From positions 1 to 64,000 of the forward strand of contig NZ_JACTVI010000039.1 in assembly GCF_014495685.1 (NCBI RefSeq): a stretch of DNA of 64,000 bases. Direction: 5' to 3'. This document shows positions 32,612 to 41,600 of this stretch, in pieces (the stretch's first letter is position 1; each line of letters begins with the position of its first letter). Both the position numbers and the translations under genes were made by a program. The notes below the pieces were generated by a model that did not search any database, was not told where the DNA came from, and worked only from the letters and a program-made list of their open reading frames with translations. Origin of the DNA: Streptomyces sp. TRM68367 (GTDB taxonomy: Bacteria > Actinomycetota > Actinomycetes > Streptomycetales > Streptomycetaceae).

Positions 32612-35600
32612 CGAGGTGGCGGGCAATCGCTTCGGGGGTCCGGAGGGTGAACAGGTCTCGGATCGTGATCACAGGGCCGTACTCGCGGCGGAGCAGCCCG
32701 ATCAGCCGCACCGCCAGCATGGAGTGCCCTCCGAGGGACACGAAGTCGCTCATCGCGCTCACCTCGTCGTCGTCCAGGTCCAGTGCCTCGGCGAAGAACT
32801 CGCACACCACGGTCTCGGTCTCGCTCTCCGGGCCGCGCTCACCGGCCGTGGTGAGCGCGCCGAGCGGCTTGGCCTCCGGCAACGCCTTGGTGTCGGCCTT
32901 CCCGTTCACCGTGAGCGGGATGCTGTCGACCTGGGCGTAATGGGTGGGGCGCATGAAGTCAGGCAGGGCTGCACCCACGTCGGCGGCGACCGCCGCCATG
33001 TCGGAGCCGTCCAGCACGAGGTAGGCGGCCAGCCGGTACGCGCCGTCGACCTGTGGGTCGGGCTGGGCGACCGCGGCGACGAACCGCACCGCCTGGTGCG
33101 CCGCGAACGCGGCCTCCACCTCGCCCAGTTCGACCCGGTGCCCCCGGATCTTGACCTGCTGGTCGGTGCGGCCCAGGTACATCAGGTTGCCGTCGGGCCG
33201 CCGGACCACCAGGTCCCCGGTCCGGTACATGCGCTCGCCGGGTTCGCCGAACGGGCACGCGACGAAACGATGCGCGGTCTGGCCGGGCCGGCCGAGGTAG
33301 CCGCGTGCGATGCCGGTGCCGGACACGTACAGCTCGCCGGGAACCCCGTCCAGCAACGGCCGCAACCATGGATCGAGCACGTACACGTCCGTGTTGTCGA
33401 TCGCCACGCCCACCACCGGGTCCTGGCATTCGAAGGTGCCGACGCCGAGGGTGTTGATGGTGTACTCGGTCGGTCCGTACAGGTTGTAGCCGACCGTCCC
33501 CTCGGTCTCGGCGAGCCGCCGCCAGAGCGTCGGGGTGACGGCCTCGCCGCCGAGCAGCACCAGCGCCGGCCGCCGTTCCGGGTTGTCGAGCAGACCCTCG
33601 GCCACCAGCTGCTGCGCGTAGGTCGGGGTCACGTTGATGACGTCGATCCCGTGCTCGAGGCAGTAGTCGACCAGCCGGGGCGCGTCACGGCGCAACTCCT
33701 CGTCGCAGATGTGCACTTCATGCCCGTCGGCGAGCCACAGCAGCTCCTCCCACGACATGTCGAACGCGAACGACACGGTGTGCGCGATCCGGAAGACCCG
33801 GTGCCCGTGCTCCGCCAGCACCGGCTCGAAGATCCGGCGCTGATGATTGATCAGCATGTTGGTGAGCCCGGCGTACTCGGTCACCACGCCCTTGGGCTTC
33901 CCGGTCGATCCGGAGGTGTAGATCGTGTACGCGGGGTGCCGCAGGCGGTCCGGGTCGTCCGGATCGAACGTCACGAACGTCTCGGCCTCGGGCAGGGGAC
34001 GGTCCAGCTCGATCAGGTCGCCGGTCAGCCGGGGCGATACGGAGCGCACCGTGAGGATCACCTCCGGCCGGGCGTCCGCGACGATCGCGGCGATCCGCTC
34101 GTCCGGGTGGTCCAGCTCCAGCGGCACGTACGCGGCGCCGACGCGCAGTACGGCGAACAGCGCCACGATCGAGTCGAGTGAGCGCGGTATCGCGAGACCC
34201 ACGGTCGTCTCCGGGCCGATGCCGCGGTGGGCGAGCACACCCGCCACGGCCCGGCTGCGGTCCCGGAGTTCCGCGAACGTCATCGTGGAGCAGTGGGCGA
34301 CGAGCGCCACCCGCTGCGGGTCACGGTCCGCCGCCTGGTCGAACCGGTCGACGACGGTGTCCGTGCCGACGTCCGTGCGCTCGCCCCGCGACGGCTCCGG
34401 TCCCGGCCCCCGCAGCGCGCCGACCGGCCCGGTCGACCGGGCCAGGTCGTCGAGCACGCTCAGGTAGTCGCCGAGGAGACGACGGGCGCCCGCGGTGTCG
34501 CCGTCGCGGTACTCCAGCTTGACCGTGAGCCGCTCACCGGGCGTGACGACCCATGTGAACGGATAGTGCGTGGAGTCGTCGGCCTGCACCGAGGTGATGC
34601 CGTGCCGGGCGTTCATCTCGGCGAACGCGTCCATGTCCAGGAAGTTCTGGAGCACGAACAAGTTGTCGAACAGGGTGTCGTGCCCACTGGCCCGCTGGAT
34701 CTCGCCGAGGCCGAGGTGCTCGTGCTCCATCGCCTCGACCCTGGCCGCCTGTACGGCCGACAGGTACTCCCGGACGCTGTCGTCCGGCCGGGCCCGCGTC
34801 CACATGGGCACGGTGTTGAGCAGCACGCCGACGATCTCGTCCAGCCCCTCGCCCTCCCGGCCTGAGACGGTCACGCCGAACACGGCGTCACTGCGGCCCG
34901 TGTGCGCGCCGAGCAGGAGACCGAACGCGCCGGTCAGTACCGAGTTCAGGGTGACGCCGTGTGCCCTGGCCGCTTCCCGCAGCAGGTCCGACTGTTCGGC
35001 GGACAGCGTGTGTACGAGTTTGCGCGGCAGGTCGTCCGACAGGGACGGCGCCGGTCCGGCGAGGAGTGTCGGGCCGGGGAGGCCGGCCAGGTGCTCCGCC
35101 CAGAAGCGTTCCGATACGGACGGGTCCCTGGCGACGAGCGCCCGGGCGTAGTCCTCGAAGCTCGGCGTGGCGGGAGTCGGGGCCGGCAACTCGCCCGCGA
35201 GGACGCAGTGGTAGGCGTCGAACAGGTCCCGCAGCACGATCTCGCGGGACCAGCCGTCCCACAGCAGCAGGTGGTAGCTCAGCAGCAGGCCGTCGCGGTC
35301 GTCGGGCAGACGCACCACGGTCAGCCGGATCAACGGCGGCTCACCCGGGTCGAATCCGGTGTCGCGCTCCCGGGCGCGCAGGGCGTCGACTTCCGCGTGC
35401 GTCGACAACTCCACCGTTCGGGCGGCGACTTGGCGCCACGCGCTGAGGACCTGGACCGGGTTTCCGTCGTCGTCGGTGGCGAAGCCGGCGCCCACGGCCG
35501 GGTGCCGCGCGATCACGTACGCCATCGCCTCGGCCAGCGCGTCGGTGTCCAGGCGCCGGTCGAAGGTGAACCAGCTCTGCGCGACGTAGTGTCCGACCGA

Positions 35601-38600
35601 GCCCGCCATCTGGGCCTGGAAGAACAGGCCCCGCTGGAGCGGGGTGACCGGTGCCGTGCGCTCGGCCGTCGCGGAGGCGTCCGCGATGTGCTCCAGTGCG
35701 CTGAGCCAGTGCTCGGTGATCTCGTCGGGGATGCCCTCGGCGAGGGTGAAGTCGGCGTGCAGGCTGTCGGTGGCGTCGTCGAGCCACGCGTTGACCTCGA
35801 CCGCGTACGGGCGTCCCTGATCGCCGCCGGTGATGTGCAGCGCCTGGGACTCGCTGCCCCGGCCGAGGTAGTTGAACAGCACCTGCGGACGGGCGGTCAG
35901 CAGTGGGGCCGTCTGCGGGTTGAGGTATCTGAGCTGGCCGTAGGCGACCTGCGCGCGCTCGTCCGGCTGGCGTTCGGCGACCTCGCGCGCGGCCTCGACG
36001 GGGTCGGTGTGCGCGGTGAGCCGTACGGGTGCGATGGAGGTGAACCAGCCGACCGTGCGGGTGTAGTCGTGGTGTTCAAGAACCGGGACCCGGCCGTGCC
36101 GCTCCAGCTCGATCGCCAGATCGGTGGGAGATGGCTGGGTGTGGGTCAGGGCAGTGCGCAGTGCGCCGCACAGCAGCTCGGTCAGGCCGACGCCGAGTGC
36201 GGCGGGCGCGGTGCGTATCAGGCGGTCGGTCACTTCGGGGGCGAGCACGACGGTGGTCTCGCGCGGTTCCCGGACCACGGGCAGCAGCGCGGGTGCCTGG
36301 AGCGTGGTGATCCAGTGCCCGAGGTCGTCGATGGCCTGGGTGGACTGGGCCGCCAGCGCTTCGGCGTACTCGGCGTACGACGTGGTCGGCGGTGCCAGAG
36401 GCTCTGCGCGCAGGGCGGTGGCCAGGTCGTCCAGCAGGACCAGCCAGGACACCGAGTCGACGGCGAGGTGGTGCACGGTGACCACCAGGGTGCGGCTCGC
36501 CTCCAGCCACGTGACCGCGATGACGTCCCCGGACTCGGGGTCGAGCCGGTCGGCGGCCTCGTTCGCCGCGGTCGTCGGGTCGGGCTCGTCCGTCCGTACG
36601 ACGGTGATTTCGCGGGCCGGTTCGGTGCGCAGGGCCCAGACTCCGTGGCCGGCTCGCAGCCGCAGCCGGAGGGCCGGGTGCGCGGCCACGACGGCGTTCG
36701 CGGCGCGCTCGGCGTCGGCGAACCCGGCGCCCTCCGGTGCCGCCAGTGTCCTGGCCTGGGCGAACCGGGCGAGCGAGCCGCCCAGTTCGCGTTGGCGCAG
36801 GATGATCGGCGTGGGTATCAGCGGGCCGTCCTCACGGAGCGCTGGCGCGGGTGCCGCGGCGGGCGGTGTGCTCGTCCCCAGGTACTCGGCGAGGGCGCGT
36901 GGTGTTCTGTGCAGGAACACGTCCCTGGGGGCGATCGGGAGGCCGAGTGCCCTGGCGCGGTTGACCACGGTGATGGCGACGATGCTGTCGCCTCCGGCGC
37001 GGAAGAAGTCGGTGTCGGGGTCCGGGGTGGTGCCGGGGAGCGTTTCGGTGAAGATGTCGACGAGCGTGGCGAGCGAAGAAGGAAGTGCCACGGCAGCAGC
37101 GTCTTCGCCCGCAGGTACGCCGTGGCTGGGCGCGCCCTGCGGCGGAGTCGCATATTGATACGGCCCCGCGCCCCTTCGGGGCGCGGCTGCGCGCGCCGTC
37201 AGGGCCTTTCGGTCCAGCTTCCCGTTCACCGTCAGCGGTAGCGCGTCGACCGGCAGCACCCGGCCCGGCACCATGTGCACGGGCAGCTTCGCGGACAGCA
37301 GGGCGGTGAGGTCGCCGGGCACCTGGCCCACGACGTGGGCCACCAGATGGTCGCCACTGTCCGCCACGGTGACGGCCACGTCGACCACGCCGTCGAGTTC
37401 CCTGATCGCGGACTCCACCTCGCCCAACTCGATCCGGAAGCCCTTGAGTTGGACCTGGTCGTCGGCGCGTCCGGCGAACTCCAGCTCACCGTCGAGCGTG
37501 CGGCGGGCGAGGTCACCCGTGTGGTACATGCGGGAGCCGTCGCCCGCGAACGGGTCCGCCACGAACCGGCTCGCGGTGAGCCCGGGCCTGCCCAGGTAGC
37601 CGAGAGACACCTGGTCGCCGGCGACGTAGATGGCGCCCACCTGACCCGGCGCCACCGGCCGGAGCAGGTCGTCGAGCAGGTAGGTGACCAGGCCGGGTAT
37701 CGGACCGCCGATCGGGCTGACGTCGTCGCCGGAGTCGAAGTCCTCGTCGGTCAGCACCCGGTGGGTGACGTGGACGGTCGTCTCGGTGATGCCGTACATG
37801 TTGACCAGCTCGGGCGACCCGGTGCCGTGCCGCTCGACCCAGCCGCGCAGCCGCCCCAGGTCCAGCGCTTCGCCTCCGAAGATGATCCGGCGCAGTGCGG
37901 GCAGCGCCTCGCCGGCGTGCCGGTCGGCCTCGATGAACTGGTAGAACGCCGACGGAGTCTGGTTGAGCACGGTCACTGCGCGCTCGCGGACCAGCCGGTG
38001 GAAGTCGACCGGGGAGCGGGTCAGCCCGTACTCCGGGACCAGCAGCTCACCGCCGTACGCCAGCGCGCCCCACAGCTCCCAGACCGCGAAGTCGAAGGAG
38101 TAGGAGTGGAACTGGACCCACACGTCGTCGGGGCCGACGTTCATGTCGGGCTGGGTGTTCGCGAGCAGCGTCACCACGCTGGAGTGCGGGACGACGACGC
38201 CCTTGGGCCGGCCGGTCGATCCGGAGGTGTAGATCACGTACGCCGGATCATGCCAACCGACCTCACGCTCGGGCTCGGTGCTGGCGGGCGCCAACTCGTC
38301 CCCCTCCACCAGCACGCGGGCCGGCACGCCCGCCCGGGCCAGCAGCTGCGTGAAGCGGTCCCGCTGGTCACGGTCCACGAGGACGACCTGCGGGGCGGCG
38401 TCGGCGAGGATGTACTCCAGCCGTTCGTCCGGGTACGCCAGGTCCAGCGGCACATACGCGCCGCCCGCGGTGACGATCGCGACCAGGGCGACGACCTGCT
38501 CGACGGAGCGCGGGACGGCAACGGCGGCCCGCCTGCCCGGACCGACCCCGGCCGCGCGCAGGGCCGAGGCCAAGTCGTCTTTGGCGTCGGCCAGTTCGCC

Positions 38601-41600
38601 GTACGTCAGGGACCGAGTGCCGCCGTCGAGAGCGCACTGCGTGACGGCGGTGGCGGCCGGGTCGCGGTGCGCGGCGGCGTCGAACAGTGCGCCCAGAGTC
38701 GTCGGAGTGATCCGCGCCGGACGCCGGTCGCCCTCCCGCGCCAGGTCGTCGACCAGGGCCTCCGGCCGGGTGAGCAGATCCGCGAGCGTCTGCGAGAACG
38801 TGCGCAGGATCGCCTGGGCGCTCGCCTCCCGCAGCAGTTCACCGTCGTAGATCAGATGGAAGCCCGGGCGGCCGTCGAGCGCGCGCTCCACCACCAGCGT
38901 CAGGGGGTAGTGCGGGGCACCCTCGTTCACGATGTCGGTGACGACCAGCGTGTCGCCGGGCCGCCGCAGGGCTTCCACGTCGGTCGCGACGTCGAAGACC
39001 ACCAGGGTGTCGAACAGGGAGCCGGCGCCGGCCTGGCGGCCTGTCCTCGTCAGCGAGACATGCTGGTGCGGCAGGACCGCGCTCTGGTGTTCCCGTACCG
39101 AGGCGAGCAGACCGCGCGCCGTGGTGGTTGCGGCCCAACGGGCACGTACCGGGATCGTGTTGATGAACAGACCCACCATGTCCTCGATGCCGGGCACATC
39201 CGCGTCGCGCCCGGACACGGTGGAGCCGAACACCACGTCGCTGCCGTGCAGGATGCCGCCCAGCGTCACCGCCCACGCGCTGTGCACGGCCACGCTGAGC
39301 GGTACGCCGGCCGAGCGGACGGCCGCGTCGATGTCGTCCTCCGGCTCTACGGCGGTGCCGGCGAACCGGTCGGACGGGGTGTGGCCCTCGGCGACGAGGG
39401 AGGGGCCGGGCAGGTCGGCGAGTTGCTCGCGCCACACCCGGTCGCTCTCGTCGTCGTCGCGTCCGGCGAGCCGGCGCACGTAGTCGGGGAAGCCGCCGAG
39501 CGGGTGCACGGTCCCCGGCGCGTGGTACTCGGCCAGCAGCGCGCGGAGCATGGGCGGCACGGACCAGCCGTCGGCGATGATGTGGTGCACGGTCTGCACC
39601 AGGACGCCGCGGCCGTCGCCCGCGCGGATGAGCGTGTACCGCATCAGCGGGCCGGTGGCCAGGTCGAACCCGGCGCGGCGGTCCCGCTCGGCGTAGTCGC
39701 GGATCTCGGCGTCGGTGATGCCGGGGCGGTCCAGCACGGTGAACGGCGCCTCCACGCCGCTGTCCAGCACGGAGACCACGCGGCCGTCGGCGAGGGCCAC
39801 GAACCGCGCGGCCAGGTTCGGGAACAGCGTGAGCAGGCGGGTGGCCGCGGCCGCGAGGCGGTCGGCATCCACCTCGCCGTCCAGCGTGAGCAGTTGCTGC
39901 TCGACGTATGCGCCCGCGGAGTCGTCGAAGACCGAGTGGAAGTACAGGCCCTCCTGCAACGGGGTCAACGGCAGGATGTCCCGCAGCGCGGGGCCGTCCA
40001 GGGCGTCGACGTCGGCCTGTGTGAGCGGCACCAGAGGGAAGTCGCTGGGCGAGTGGCCGCCCTCGTCGAGCGCGGCAAGTCCGGCCAGGGCCCCCCGGAA
40101 GTACGCGCCGAGCGTGGCGATGTCCTCGTCGGTGAACATGCCGTCGGGCCAGGAGATGGCGGTGACCAGTTCGTACTCGCCGCCGACCGAGGTGGGTTCG
40201 GCGATCGCGTTGAACTCCAGGGGGCGGGGCAGACGCATCCTCGGGTCGCGCTTCTCGCCCAACTGACCTGTGGTGTGGGCGAGTTGCCAGTCGCCGGAGG
40301 CGCCCGCCGCGAAGCGGCCCAGGTAGTTGAACAGCACCTGCGGTGCGGGGGCGTCGAGCTCGGTCTGGGCCAGGTACCGCAGGGCGCCGTAGGAGGCGCC
40401 GTTGTCCGGCACCCGGGCGAGGTCTTCCTTGACCGCCTTGAGCGCGGCGGCGAGGTATTCGGGTGCGGTGGGGTCGGGCGCCGCGCCGGGGTCCACGGTC
40501 ACCGGGAAAAGGGTGGTGAACCAGCCCACGGTCCGCGACAGATCCGGCTCGAAGCCGGCCGAGCCCGCCACGAACCCTCCCTCGCGGCCGTGGCCCTCCA
40601 GTTCGATGTGGGCGAACGTCTGGTCCTGGCCGAGGTCGCGGCGCCACCGGGCGAGGGCGACGGCGAGCGCGGTCAGCAGTACGTCGTCGACGCCCGCGTG
40701 GAACTTCGCGGGTATCTCGCCCAGCAGCGCGGCGGTGGCCTCGGGGCCGACCGAGACCGTTTGGATCCGTTCCTGCGCGACGGTGTCGGCCTCGGACAGC
40801 GCGCGTCTGCCCAGCGTTCCGTCCGCGCCCGGCAGGGGACGCCGGTAGTAGGCGCTGTCCGCGTCGAACGCCGCGCGCTCCAGGAGCTGCGTCCAGCGCC
40901 GGAACGACGTGCCCGCCGAGGGCAGCTCGACCGGCGCGCCCGCGGCGAGCTGTCGCCAGGCCGTGACCAGGTCGTCCATCAGGATCCGCCAGGACACACC
41001 GTCGACCACCACGTGGTGGGCGACCACGACCAACTGCCGTGCCGCACGGCGCCAGACGGCCCGCAGCATCACACCGCTGTCCGGGTCCAGGCCGTCGGTG
41101 GCGAGCGCGACACACTCGTCGAGCGGCCGGTCGCTCGCCTGCCACGCCACGTCGGCCTGGTCGGCCTCCGGGATGTCGAAGCTCCAGCGGTCGCTGCGCA
41201 CCAGCCTGGCGCGCAGCATGGCGTGCCGGCCGACGACGGCGGTGAGGATCGCGTCGAGAGCGTCGGGGGTCAGGTCCGCCGGGGTGTTCAGCACCACGGA
41301 CTGCACGAAGCCGTCGATCGCGTCCGTGGTCTCGCCGAGCCACTGCACGATGGGCGAGCCCACGACGGAACCGGTCGCGACATCCCGGTGGTCCACGGTG
41401 GAGATGTCCTCGCGGCTCGCCACCGCCGCCAGCGCCCCCACGGTGCTGTGGGCGAAGATCTGCCGTGCCGTGACGTGGAGCCCTGCGTCGCGCAGCGCGC
41501 TCAGCAGCGAGATCGCCAGGATGCTGTCGCCGCCGAGCTGGAAGAAGTCCTGGTCGACACCGACAGCGTCGACATCGTTCAGCCGCAGCACCGCCGCGAC

